A DNA stretch of 64,000 bases from RPQJ01 sp963823535 (GTDB lineage: Bacteria > Pseudomonadota > Gammaproteobacteria > Steroidobacterales > Steroidobacteraceae). The notes under the pieces are model-generated. The model was not told the origin of the DNA. It searched no databases and saw only the letters and a program-made list of their open reading frames with translations. Shown here piece after piece: positions 48,678 to 57,458 of the stretch. The position numbers and the translations under genes were made by a program. The first letter of the stretch is position 1; the number at the start of each line of letters is the position of its first letter. The stretch lies in contig CAWGLZ010000005.1 of the NCBI GenBank assembly GCA_963823535.1, forward strand, positions 62,001 through 126,000, written 5' to 3'.

Positions 48678-49994
48678 CTACGGGCGCGGTACGGCCGTCG
48701 GAGCGGTCGCCTCGGGCAGGTAGCGCTGTGCCAGGGAACGGTAGAGGGGCTCGCGCCAGACGAGCGCGCTCGAGGCCCTGCCAAGCAGTACGACGGCCAT
48801 CAGCGGCAGCATCAGCCCGCGGTTGTCGGTCATCTCGGTGACGATGACGAGCGCGGTGAGCGGAGCCTGCACCACGCCCGCGAAATACGCCGCCATCGCG
48901 AGCAGGACCATCGCGCCCGCCGGCGCGAGCGGAAGCCAGGCGTGAAGCTGTCCGCCGAGTCCCGCGCCGACGGCGAGGGAGGGCGCGAAGATTCCGCCGG
49001 GAATCCCGGTGACATAGGAGGCCAGGGTCGCGAGGGCCTTCAGCAGGAAGAAGCCGGCCGGCGGATCGATACCCTCCTGCAGGATGGCGCGGGCTTCCTC
49101 GTAGCCGGTGCCGAAGGTCGTGCCGCCCGACGCCCAGCCGATCGATGCGACGAGCAGGCCACAGGCGGCGGCGAAGAGGACCGGTCGCTGTGCGTGCAGG
49201 CGGCGGACGGGCGACGGCAACCGGGTGCGCATGACGAGCATGGTCCGCGAGAACAGCCCGCCCAGCAGGCCGCCGGCGATGCCGCAGACGGGAACCACCA
49301 GCCACATCCGCGGTTCGGACAGTTCCGCCGCCGTGCTGCCGAAGTAGGTGTAGTTGCCCACCAGCGCCATCGCGGTCACGCCGGCGATGATCACCGCCAT
49401 CAGGATCACACCGCTGGTCCGTTCCTCGAACGAGCGCGACAGTTCCTCGATCGCGAACACCACGCCGGCGAGCGGCGTGTTGAAGGCCGCCGCGATGCCG
49501 GCCGCGCCGCCCGCGAGGATGAGCCCCCGGTCGATGTCCACGGCGGGAAACCGCGCGTAGCGGCGCAGCGAGTGCATGATCGAGGCGCCGACCTGGACCG
49601 TCGGGCCCTCGCGACCGATAGAGGCACCGCTCGCCAGCGCCAGCAGAGCCACGAGGATCTTGCCGAACGCGATGCGCAGGCTCAGCACGCGGTCGCGCTC
49701 GGCCTCGGTGGGCAGCGACAGGGCCGCGATCGTCTGCGGGATGCCGCTGCCCTCGGCCCCGGGCAGCCACCGGCGCGTCACCCACACGGCGAGCGCGAGC
49801 CCGGCCGGAGCGCCGACGAACGGCCACCAAGACCACTGACTGCGGGCACGCTCGAAGACGCCGATGGCCAGCTCGCTGCCGAGGGCGAAGCCGACGGCAA
49901 CCGCACCCGTCGCGATCGCGCCGCCCCAGAAAACGACGCGCCGCCGCCAGTCCTCCGGGCCCGCCCAGCGCCTCAAGGACATCATCACGCTCAT
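48678..49994 (-). CDS. ClC-family chloride channel/antiporter
   Basis: A 438-residue membrane protein with the three ion-path motifs of ClC proteins: GSGIP (GAEGSGIPQTI), GREGP with the gating Glu (SIGREGPTVQVGA), and GIFAPSLAVGAG. No CBS domains follow, so it is the short bacterial form. It moves chloride, with proton exchange likely, and helps acid or osmotic tolerance. Start is unclear: ATG 49994 or GTG 50012, neither with a strong ribosome site. It begins 40 bp after the phaB stop on the same strand. Confidence 0.88.
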   Translation of the reverse strand: MSVMMSLRRWAGPEDWRRRVVFWGGAIATGAVAVGFALGSELAIGVFERARSQWSWWPFVGAPAGLALAVWVTRRWLPGAEGSGIPQTIAALSLPTEAERDRVLSLRIAFGKILVALLALASGASIGREGPTVQVGASIMHSLRRYARFPAVDIDRGLILAGGAAGIAAAFNTPLAGVVFAIEELSRSFEERTSGVILMAVIIAGVTAMALVGNYTYFGSTAAELSEPRMWLVVPVCGIAGGLLGGLFSRTMLVMRTRLPSPVRRLHAQRPVLFAAACGLLVASIGWASGGTTFGTGYEEARAILQEGIDPPAGFFLLKALATLASYVTGIPGGIFAPSLAVGAGLGGQLHAWLPLAPAGAMVLLAMAAYFAGVVQAPLTALVIVTEMTDNRGLMLPLMAVVLLGRASSALVWREPLYRSLAQRYLPEATAPTAVPRP

Positions 49995-50033
49995 GTGCGG
50001 CCACTTTGCCACACATGGCGCCCGGTGAGGGGC

Positions 50034-50780
50034 TCAACTCATGTGCAGGCCGCCGTTGAGCGAGAAATCCGCGCCCGTGGCGAAACCCGACTCGTCGGAT
50101 GCGATCCACGCGACGATCGAGGCGATCTCCTCCGGTTCGCCGAGTCGCCGCACGGGGATGGTGGCGATGATCTTCTCGAGGGCCTCGGGCTTGACGGCCC
50201 GCACCATGTCCGTACCGATGTAGCCGGGCGACACGGTGTTCACGGTGACGCCCTTGGATGCGAATTCCTGTGCGAGCGCCATCGTGAAGCCGTGGATGCC
50301 GGCCTTGGCGGTCGAGTAGTTGGTCTGGCCGAACTGACCCTTCTGGCCGTTCACCGAGGAGATGTTGATGATGCGGCCCCAGCCCTTGTCGAGCATGTCG
50401 TCGATCACCTGCTTGGTGACGTGGAACAGGCTGTTCAGGTTGGTCTCGATCACCTCGTGCCACTGCTCGTTGGTCATCTTGCGGAACACGCTGTCGCGCG
50501 TGATGCCCGCATTGTTGACCAGCACGTCCGCGGGGCCGTGCTCGGCACGCACCTTCTCGAAGGCGGCGCGCGTCGAATCCCAGTTCGACACGTTGCCCTC
50601 CGAGGCGTAGACCTCGTGGCCCTGGGCATGCATTTCCGCGAGCCAGCGGTCCTTGCGCGGCGACCCGGGGCCGCAGCCCGCGATGACCTTGAAGCCGGAC
50701 TTGCACAGGCGCTGGCAGATGGCCGTGCCGATGCCGCCCATGCCGCCCGTCACATAGGCGATCTTCCTGGTGTCTTTCAT
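50034..50780 (-). CDS. phaB: Acetoacetyl-CoA reductase PhaB
   Basis: A 248-residue short-chain dehydrogenase that reduces acetoacetyl-CoA to (R)-3-hydroxybutyryl-CoA with NADPH for PHB synthesis. It has the TGxxGxG motif (VTGGMGGIGTAIC), and catalytic Ser-Tyr-Lys in ISSVNGQKGQFGQTNYSTAKAG; SVNGQKGQFGQTNY is the PhaB signature that distinguishes it from FabG. Follows phaA by 40 bp. No phaC synthase is in the window. Confidence 0.92.
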   Translation of the reverse strand: MKDTRKIAYVTGGMGGIGTAICQRLCKSGFKVIAGCGPGSPRKDRWLAEMHAQGHEVYASEGNVSNWDSTRAAFEKVRAEHGPADVLVNNAGITRDSVFRKMTNEQWHEVIETNLNSLFHVTKQVIDDMLDKGWGRIINISSVNGQKGQFGQTNYSTAKAGIHGFTMALAQEFASKGVTVNTVSPGYIGTDMVRAVKPEALEKIIATIPVRRLGEPEEIASIVAWIASDESGFATGADFSLNGGLHMS

Positions 50781-50820
50781 GCTGCGGTCTCCTGCGGCCG
50801 GTAGGGTCCCCTGGATTCGA

Positions 50821-51999
50821 TCATCGCTCGATGGCGAGGGCCACGCCCATGCCGCCGCCGATGCACAACGACGCGAGGCCGCGATGACCGTCGCGCCTGC
50901 GCAGTTCGTGCAGCAGCGTGACGAGGATGCGAGCCCCCGACGCACCGATCGGGTGGCCGATCGCGATCGCGCCGCCGTTGACGTTGATGCGGGCGGCGTC
51001 CCACGCCATCTCCTGGTTGACCGCGCAGGCCTGCGCCGCGAACGCCTCGTTGATCTCCATCAGGTCGAGGTCGTCGATACTCCAGCCGGCCCGCTCGAGG
51101 CACTTGCGCGACGCGGGGACGGGACCCATGCCCATGTAGGCCGGGTCGAGCCCGGCGGAGGCGTAGGCACGGATGCGCGCCAGCGGCGCGAGGCCGAGCG
51201 CCGCGGCGCGGGCGTCCGACATCACCACCACGGCCGCGGCTCCGTCGTTGATGCCCGACGCGTTCGCGGCGGTGACGCTGCCGTCCTTCGCGAAGGCGGG
51301 CCGCACGCCGCTCACGCCCGCGAGGGTCGCGCCATGCCGCACGAACTCGTCCTGGTCGAACGCGACCGGATCGCCCTTGCGCTGCGGCACCATCACCGGG
51401 ACGATCTCGTCGCGGAAGCGACCGGCCTTCTGGGCCGCTTCCGCCTTGTTCTGGCTCGCCACGGCGAAGGCATCCTGCTGCTCGCGGGTGATGCCGTGGC
51501 GGCGCGCCACGTTCTCGGCGGTCGTGCCCATGTGGTAGCGGTTGAAGGCGTCCCACAGCCCGTCGCGGATCATGCTGTCGATGGCCTGTACGTCGCCCAT
51601 GCGCCAGCCGTCGCGCGAACCCGGCAGCACGTGCGGGGCCAGGCTCATGTTCTCCTGCCCGCCTGCGACGACCACCTCTGCGTCGCCCGCCGCGATCGCC
51701 TGCGCCGCCAGCGCGACGGACTTCAGGCCCGAGCCGCACACCTTGTTGATCGTCATCGCTGGCACGTGATCGGGCAGGCCGGCGCCGATCGTCGCCTGGC
51801 GCGCCGGGTTCTGCCCGCATCCCGCCGCGAGCACCTGGCCCATGATGACCTCGTCGACGGACGCGGGATCGACCTGCGCGCGGCGCAAAGCCTCGCGGAT
51901 CACGATCGCGCCGAGGTCCGAGGCCGGAATGCCGCCGAGGCCACCGCCGAACTTGCCAACGGCCGTCCGCGTGGCGGACACGATGACTGCACTGGGCAT
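50821..51999 (-). CDS. phaA: Acetyl-CoA acetyltransferase (thiolase) PhaA
   Basis: A 392-residue biosynthetic thiolase condensing two acetyl-CoA to acetoacetyl-CoA. The active-site Cys is in NKVCGSGLKSVALAAQ, with the closing GHPIGASGARILVTLLHE and CIGGGMGVALAIER motifs. GGGGAG lies seven bases before ATG 51999. With phaB it makes the PHB monomer, but it could also serve degradation of acetoacetate. Divergent from mtnP. Confidence 0.93.
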   Translation of the reverse strand: MPSAVIVSATRTAVGKFGGGLGGIPASDLGAIVIREALRRAQVDPASVDEVIMGQVLAAGCGQNPARQATIGAGLPDHVPAMTINKVCGSGLKSVALAAQAIAAGDAEVVVAGGQENMSLAPHVLPGSRDGWRMGDVQAIDSMIRDGLWDAFNRYHMGTTAENVARRHGITREQQDAFAVASQNKAEAAQKAGRFRDEIVPVMVPQRKGDPVAFDQDEFVRHGATLAGVSGVRPAFAKDGSVTAANASGINDGAAAVVVMSDARAAALGLAPLARIRAYASAGLDPAYMGMGPVPASRKCLERAGWSIDDLDLMEINEAFAAQACAVNQEMAWDAARINVNGGAIAIGHPIGASGARILVTLLHELRRRDGHRGLASLCIGGGMGVALAIER

Positions 52000-52139
52000 G
52001 GCAATGCTCCCCGAGGGTCACGAGAGTCGAGGACGCTAGAGTGCTCATCCGGTGCCGACAATGCGACCATGGTCCAGTGAGCGACCGGACCCTCCGGAAA
52101 GCGGATAATCGGCGCCCGGCGCTCGGGCAGGTGAGGACG

Positions 52140-53018
52140 ATGGGCAAGGCGGTACTCGGCATCATCGGGGGCTCCGGCATCTACGACCTGCCGGGGCTCG
52201 AGCAGGTGAGCGAACGACGGGTGACGACACCCTGGGGCCAGCCGTCGGACGCACTGCGTGTCGGCCGGGTGGGGAGCACGGAGGTGGTCTTCCTGCCACG
52301 CCACGGCCGAGGTCACCGGATTCCGCCCTCGGAGATCAACTACCGCGCGAACATCGACGCACTCAAACGTGCCGGCGTGACCGACCTCGTGTCGTTCTCG
52401 GCCTGCGGCTCCTACCGGGAGGAATTGAGTCCGGGTACCTTCGTGCTGGTGGACAACTTCGTCGACCGTACCGTCCGACGCGAAAACTCCTTCTTCGGTA
52501 CCGGGTGCGTGGCGCACGTCTCCTTCGGGCACCCGGTGGGCCCGGCCCTGCAGGGACTCGTCGCGCGTGCGGCCGAGGCCGAGGGCATCGCCCTGCAACG
52601 GGGCGGTACCGCCGTCTGCATGGAAGGCCCCCAGTTCTCGACGCTGGCCGAATCGCTCACCTACAAGGGCCTGGGCTACGACGTCGTGCACATGACCTCG
52701 ATGCCCGAGGCGAAGCTGGCGCGCGAGGCCGAGATCACCTACGCGGTGGTGGCGATGGTCACGGATTACGACTGCTGGCACGAGACCCACGGCCCGGTGG
52801 ACGTCGCCAGCCTCATCCGGGTCATGGACGACAACCGTCACAAGGCGCAGCGTCTCTTCGCGCGCCTGGCACGGGAGTTTCCTGCCGAGCGCGTGCCGTG
52901 CCCCGTCGGTTCGCACCGGGCCCTGGACGGCGCCATCCTCACGCACCCGGAGGCGCGTGATGGCGGGCTGCTGGCGAAGCTCGATGCGGTCGCCGGACGC
53001 GTGCTCGGCCGCGGCTGA
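52140..53018 (+). CDS. mtnP: S-methyl-5'-thioadenosine phosphorylase
   Basis: A 292-residue purine-nucleoside-phosphorylase-family enzyme splitting methylthioadenosine into adenine and methylthioribose-1-phosphate. Family blocks: IIGGSGIYDLPGL, FLPRHGRGHRIPPSEINYRANI, SFSACGSYREELSPGTFVLVDNF, and MEGPQFSTLAES with the MTSMPEAKLAREAEI purine site. Its length fits MTAP rather than the shorter methylthioinosine phosphorylase of Pseudomonas. First gene of a three-gene unit with mtnA and a class II aldolase. Confidence 0.92.
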   Translation: MGKAVLGIIGGSGIYDLPGLEQVSERRVTTPWGQPSDALRVGRVGSTEVVFLPRHGRGHRIPPSEINYRANIDALKRAGVTDLVSFSACGSYREELSPGTFVLVDNFVDRTVRRENSFFGTGCVAHVSFGHPVGPALQGLVARAAEAEGIALQRGGTAVCMEGPQFSTLAESLTYKGLGYDVVHMTSMPEAKLAREAEITYAVVAMVTDYDCWHETHGPVDVASLIRVMDDNRHKAQRLFARLAREFPAERVPCPVGSHRALDGAILTHPEARDGGLLAKLDAVAGRVLGRG

Positions 53019-53033
53019 CGGACGGTCGATCGA

Positions 53034-54131
53034 ATGCGCGTACACGGGCAGAGCTACCGGACGATCGCCGTCGCCGACGATGGCTGGAGCGTCGACGTCA
53101 TCGACCAGACGCGGCTTCCCTTCGCGTTCGAGCTCCGCCACCTGCAGACGCTCGAGCAGACGGCCGACGCCATCCGGGACATGGTCGTGCGCGGTGCGCC
53201 CCTGATCGGCGTCACCGCCGCCTACGGCATGGCGCTCGGCATGCGGGTCGACGCCTCGGACGCTGGTGTCCACGATGCCGTCGAGCGGCTGGGCAGGACC
53301 CGCCCCACCGCGGTGAATCTCCGCTGGGCGCTCGCGCGCATGGAATCCGCGTTGTTGAGGGAGATACCCGCGCGGCGTGTCGAGCGCGCCTACGCCGAGG
53401 CCGCTCTCATTGCAGACGAGGACGTCGCTGCCTGCGCGTCCATCGGCCGCCACGGGGCGTCGATCCTGCGGCGCCTCGGCGAGGCCCGGGGTGGCGGACC
53501 CGTGCACGTGCTGACGCACTGCAATGCCGGCTGGCTCGCATGCGTGGACTGGGGCACGGCGCTCGCGCCGGTGTATTCGGCGCACGATGCCGGCGTTCCC
53601 GTCCACGTCTACGTCGACGAAACCCGGCCGAGGAACCAGGGGGGCGCGCTCACGGCCTTCGAGCTCGGCGCCCATGGCGTGCCACACACGGTGATCGCCG
53701 ACAACGCCGGCGGACACCTGATGCAGCACGGCCTCGTGGACGTCTGCATCGTGGGCAGCGATCGCACGACGGCCACGGGCGACGTCGCGAACAAGATCGG
53801 AACGTATCTCAAGGCGCTCGCGGCGAATGACAACGGCATCCCGTTCTATGCCGCGCTGCCATCCTCGACCATCGACTGGACGATGCGCGACGGCCTGCGC
53901 GAAGTTCCCATCGAGGAGCGTTCGCCACGCGAGGTGACGCATGTCAGGGGGCGGGCGGAGGAAGGTCGCCTCCTCGAGGTCGAGGTCGTCTCCCCAGGCA
54001 GCCCGGTGGCCAATCCGGCGTTCGACGTGACGCCCGCGCGGCTCGTGACGGGCATCATCACCGAGCGCGGAATCGCGGCCGCCAGCCGCGAGGGCCTGCT
54101 GTCGCTGTACCCGGAGGGAAAGCTGTCATGA
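53034..54131 (+). CDS. mtnA: Methylthioribose-1-phosphate isomerase
   Basis: A 365-residue isomerase making methylthioribulose-1-phosphate. The eIF2B-like fold shows RDMVVRGAPLIGVTAAYGMAL, the catalytic Cys in LTHCNAGWLACVDWGTAL and the catalytic Asp in IVGSDRTTATGDVANKIGTY. It starts 15 bp after mtnP and ends with an ATGA overlap into the aldolase gene, so the three act in sequence. Confidence 0.94.
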   Translation: MRVHGQSYRTIAVADDGWSVDVIDQTRLPFAFELRHLQTLEQTADAIRDMVVRGAPLIGVTAAYGMALGMRVDASDAGVHDAVERLGRTRPTAVNLRWALARMESALLREIPARRVERAYAEAALIADEDVAACASIGRHGASILRRLGEARGGGPVHVLTHCNAGWLACVDWGTALAPVYSAHDAGVPVHVYVDETRPRNQGGALTAFELGAHGVPHTVIADNAGGHLMQHGLVDVCIVGSDRTTATGDVANKIGTYLKALAANDNGIPFYAALPSSTIDWTMRDGLREVPIEERSPREVTHVRGRAEEGRLLEVEVVSPGSPVANPAFDVTPARLVTGIITERGIAAASREGLLSLYPEGKLS

Positions 54132-54793
54132 GCGAGGCTGAAGTTCGATCCAGAGCCGGGATCATCGCCGTGTCCCGGGCACTCGACGACGCGGGCATGG
54201 TGCCGAACAAGTCGGGAAACGTCTCCTGCCGGACGGCGGAGGGCTTCCTGATCACGCCGGCCGGCGTCCCCTATCGGGAACTCGTTCCTGCACAGATCGT
54301 CGCGCTGGCGCCTGCGGGCGATCCCGGGCGCGACAGCCCGCGGCCGTCGTCGGAGTGGCGCATGCACGCGGCGATCTATGCCGCGCGGACCGACGTTGCG
54401 GCCGTCGTGCACACGCACAGCCCGCACGCCACGGCGCTGGCCTGCGCGGGGCGCGGCATCCCGCCGTTTCACTACATGATCGCGCTCGCCGGTGGCGAGA
54501 TCCGCTGCATGTCCTACGCGACCTTCGGCAGCGCCGAACTGGCGGCCAGCGCCGTGAGTGGACTCGCGAACCGGCGTGCAACGCTGCTCGCCAACCACGG
54601 CGTCGTCGCAGTCGGGAGTTCGCTCCTCGAGGCCCACGCGGTGGCCGTCGAGGTGGAGAACCTGGCGGGCCAGTACCTGGCGATGCTGTCGGCGGGTCTC
54701 GATCCGGTGCTCCTGGATGCCGAGGAAATGCGCCGGGTGGTCGACAAGTTCACCGACTACGGCCGACTGGCGCCGCAGGGGGAGACGACGTGA
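54128..54793 (+). CDS. Class II aldolase, probable methylthioribulose-1-phosphate aldolase
   Basis: A 221-residue class II aldolase/adducin-family protein. SGNVSCR binds the substrate phosphate; HTHSPHATAL and ANHGVVAVG hold three zinc His, PSSEWRMHAAIY holds the catalytic Glu. The pattern is closer to fuculose-1-phosphate aldolase than to MtnB dehydratase, and none of mtnC, mtnD or mtnE is nearby, so cleavage of methylthioribulose-1-P to DHAP and methylthioacetaldehyde (the DHAP shunt) is the best reading. MtnB remains possible. Overlaps mtnA (ATGA) and is followed by a GTGA overlap. Confidence 0.85.
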   Translation: MSEAEVRSRAGIIAVSRALDDAGMVPNKSGNVSCRTAEGFLITPAGVPYRELVPAQIVALAPAGDPGRDSPRPSSEWRMHAAIYAARTDVAAVVHTHSPHATALACAGRGIPPFHYMIALAGGEIRCMSYATFGSAELAASAVSGLANRRATLLANHGVVAVGSSLLEAHAVAVEVENLAGQYLAMLSAGLDPVLLDAEEMRRVVDKFTDYGRLAPQGETT

Positions 54794-55248
54794 ATCCGAC
54801 GGCCAGACACTCGCAATGGATCGAGATCCTGTTCGTGGCCCTGGCCGTCCTCGGGCTGGTCGGGACCTGGGCCCAGGCCTTCGGCTATCTGGAGGCTGGT
54901 CTGCTGGCAGGCAACGTCCGCTTCTGGACGGATGCGTTCTCCAGTCCGGCGGGCACGTTCCTCTCCGTGGACGTCCTGGTGCTGGCCGCAGCGCTGTTCG
55001 TGTGGATGTTCGGCGAGGGGCGCCGACTCGGGATGGCGCCGGGCTGGCTGTGGGCCTGTTTCCTCGGCAGCCTGCTCGTCGGCATCAGCTTCGCCGTGCC
55101 GCTCTTTCTCGCGTACCGCCAGCGGCGCATCCGGCGGCAGCACCTGCCGGGCGGCGACCAGCCGCGAGGGGGCGACTGGATCGCGATCGTCGTCGCCGTG
55201 CTGATCGCGGTCGTCGCGGTGGCCCGCAGCCTCGCACAGGCGTCCTGA
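54790..55248 (+). CDS. DUF2834 membrane protein
   Basis: A 152-residue protein with four predicted helices (about 8-30, 52-74, 85-108, 128-147). The segment NVRFWTDAFSSPAGTFLSVDVLVLAAALFVWMFGEGRRLGM is the DUF2834 core, whose function is unknown. It starts at GTG 54790, overlapping the aldolase stop by four bases, so it is co-translated with the methylthioadenosine genes. A role in moving a shunt product across the membrane is possible but unproven. Confidence 0.8.
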   Translation: MNPTARHSQWIEILFVALAVLGLVGTWAQAFGYLEAGLLAGNVRFWTDAFSSPAGTFLSVDVLVLAAALFVWMFGEGRRLGMAPGWLWACFLGSLLVGISFAVPLFLAYRQRRIRRQHLPGGDQPRGGDWIAIVVAVLIAVVAVARSLAQAS

Positions 55249-55308
55249 CAGTCCCGTCGCGCGTGCGGTAGAGTCACCGGCTCGCATCCAGTGACCCGGA
55301 GCCTCCGC

Positions 55309-57342
55309 ATGAGTCTTCGTCTCATTGCCGCAGCCCTGGCCGCGACGCTCGGCGTGCACGCGGCGGCGGCCGACCCGGTGCCGTTCAGCGCGGAGCGCTC
55401 CTGGCAGGTCCAGCGCGTCGGTTCCCCGACGATTTCACCCGACGGCAGGATCGTCGTCGCCCCGGTCAGTCGATACGACGTCGCCGAAAACAAGAGCCTG
55501 AGCGATCTCTGGCTGTGGTCCATCGACGGGAAGACGCAGCGGGTGCTCACCACCCACGAGGCCAGCGACTCCTCACCCGTCATGAGCCCGGACGGCACCG
55601 CCGTCGCGTACGTCAGCCAGCGTGAAGGAGACACGGCGCCGCAGCTGTACGTGCTGCCGCTCGGCGGCGGCGAGGCGACCCGTGTGACCAGCGCGCCCAC
55701 CGGTGTCGCGCAGCCGAAGTGGTTCCCGGACGGCAAGCGTCTCGCCTTCCTGAGCCGCGTCTGGCCGGACCTCGGGACGATGGAGGCACAGGGTGCACGC
55801 CTCAAGGAGCGCGACGAGGCCAAGAGCACGGCGCAGATCTGGGACGGCTCGCCCGTGTACTACTGGGACACGTGGATCGACGACCGGCAGCTGCACGTCT
55901 TCAGCGTGAGCCGGGACGGCGGGGAGCCGGTCAACCTCACCGCGGCAACGGGGCTCGAGCTGCCGCGCAATGCCGTGCCGCTGCAGTCGCCGCTCTACGA
56001 CGTTTCCCCGGACGGCACGGAACTCGCCTTCGTCGCGGACTCCGATCCCGCGACCAACGAGATGAATTTCGACGTCTTCGCGGTGGCTGTCGGTGGCCGC
56101 GATGCGCGCAACCTGACGGCCACCAACAAGGCCTCGGACGGCGTGCCGTTGTACAGCCCGGATGGCCGGTGGCTGGCATTCGGCCAGCAGCGCATCGAGG
56201 GTTTCTACGGCGATCTCCGCCGCCTGATGCTCCTGGACCGGCGCAGCGGATCCGTGCGTGAACTCACCGGTGACGCGTGGGACCGCTCGGCGGACGGGCT
56301 GGTGTGGGCGCCGGATTCGAAGCGCCTCTTCGGCGCCATCGACGATGCAGGGACGGTCCGGGTGTACGAGATCCCGCTGCAGGGCGAGCCGCGGGCGATC
56401 ACCGGGGAGGAGGGGTTCTCCGCGCTCGCGGTGGCCCGCGAGAGCGGCGCCCTGGTCGGGCTGCGACAGTCGTTCGTCGAGCCGCCGACCCTGGTGCGGA
56501 TCGATCCGCGCGACCGGCGCGTGACCCGGCTGAGTACCCTGAACGATGAACTGCTGGCGGGAACCGCGCTCGGTACCTACGAGAGCGTCACCTACGCGGG
56601 TGCCAACGGCAAGCCCATCCAGATGTGGGTCAACTACCCGCCGGGCTTCGATCGCTCGAAGAAGTATCCGTTCTTCATGCTGATCCATGGTGGACCGCAT
56701 AACGCGATCACCAACGGCATGCACTTCCGCTGGAACGCACAGGTCTTCTCGAGCTGGGGCTATGTGACGGCGTGGCCCAACTTCCATGGGTCGTCGGGGT
56801 TCGGCAACGCCTTCACGGATTCGATCAACCCGCAGCAGGACGCGCTGCCGTACCGCGACGTGATCGCCGCCGCGGAGTGGTTCGGGCAGCAGCCGTGGAT
56901 CGATGCCGGGCGCATGGTGGCGGGCGGCGGCAGCTATGGCGGCTACCTGACCTCGATCATCCTGGGCAGGCCCCATCCCTTCAAGGCGCTCGTCGCTCAT
57001 GCGGCGGTCTACAACTGGTATACGCAGGTGGGCGCCGACTATGCGTTCCAGGTCCCGCGCTTCGGAGGCTTCTGGACCCCGGAGCAGCAGGCCGTGTTCA
57101 AGCAGGCATCACCGCACTACGGTGCAGCCGGGTTCTCCACGCCGACGCTGGTGGTCCACGGCCAGCGCGACTACCGCGTGCCGCTCAACCACGGCCTCGA
57201 GCTGTACCAGGTGCTGCTGCAGAAGGGCGTGCCCACGCGCCTGCTGTACTTCAGCGACGAGAATCACTGGGTGCTGAAGCCGGCCAACTCGCTGGTCTGG
57301 TACCGCGAGGTGAAGGCCTGGCTCGACAAATACAACCCTTAG
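55309..57342 (+). CDS. S9-family prolyl oligopeptidase-like peptidase, exported
   Basis: A 677-residue protein with a signal peptide (1 to about 20, AAAADP). Residues about 30-400 form a WD40-like beta-propeller with several SPDG turns; the rest is an alpha/beta hydrolase with Ser in GGGSYGGYLTS, Asp in GQRDYRVPL and His in DENHWVLKP, the S9 triad. It resembles acylaminoacyl/dipeptidyl peptidases (S9C). GGAG lies seven bases before ATG 55309. Its last codons and stop lie in the repeat that begins at 57337. Confidence 0.9.
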   Translation: MSLRLIAAALAATLGVHAAAADPVPFSAERSWQVQRVGSPTISPDGRIVVAPVSRYDVAENKSLSDLWLWSIDGKTQRVLTTHEASDSSPVMSPDGTAVAYVSQREGDTAPQLYVLPLGGGEATRVTSAPTGVAQPKWFPDGKRLAFLSRVWPDLGTMEAQGARLKERDEAKSTAQIWDGSPVYYWDTWIDDRQLHVFSVSRDGGEPVNLTAATGLELPRNAVPLQSPLYDVSPDGTELAFVADSDPATNEMNFDVFAVAVGGRDARNLTATNKASDGVPLYSPDGRWLAFGQQRIEGFYGDLRRLMLLDRRSGSVRELTGDAWDRSADGLVWAPDSKRLFGAIDDAGTVRVYEIPLQGEPRAITGEEGFSALAVARESGALVGLRQSFVEPPTLVRIDPRDRRVTRLSTLNDELLAGTALGTYESVTYAGANGKPIQMWVNYPPGFDRSKKYPFFMLIHGGPHNAITNGMHFRWNAQVFSSWGYVTAWPNFHGSSGFGNAFTDSINPQQDALPYRDVIAAAEWFGQQPWIDAGRMVAGGGSYGGYLTSIILGRPHPFKALVAHAAVYNWYTQVGADYAFQVPRFGGFWTPEQQAVFKQASPHYGAAGFSTPTLVVHGQRDYRVPLNHGLELYQVLLQKGVPTRLLYFSDENHWVLKPANSLVWYREVKAWLDKYNP

Positions 57343-57453
57343 GGTGTCAGGTTTGCAAGACGTGCGAAACCTTAGGGTGTCAGGTTTGCAGGACGTGCGA
57401 GATGGTGTCTGGAGCCATCTTGCGCAACCTGCAGATCTTGCAAACCTGACACC
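57337..57453. repeat. Structured repeat: two direct and one inverted copy between convergent genes
   Basis: CCTTAGGGTGTCAGG and following bases occur twice in a row (57337-57367 and 57370-57400; 31 bp, one mismatch, 33-bp period). The first copy's GGTGTCAGGTTTGCAAGA (57343-57360) is matched exactly by its complement at 57436-57453. Between, GCGAGATGG and CCATCTTGC form a hairpin. The stop codon TAG of the S9 peptidase lies in the first copy and the ferritin-like gene stops 6 bp after the last. It looks like a small REP/MITE-like element with no transposase, and may end transcription from both sides. Confidence 0.75.
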
Positions 57454-57458
57454 ATTAA

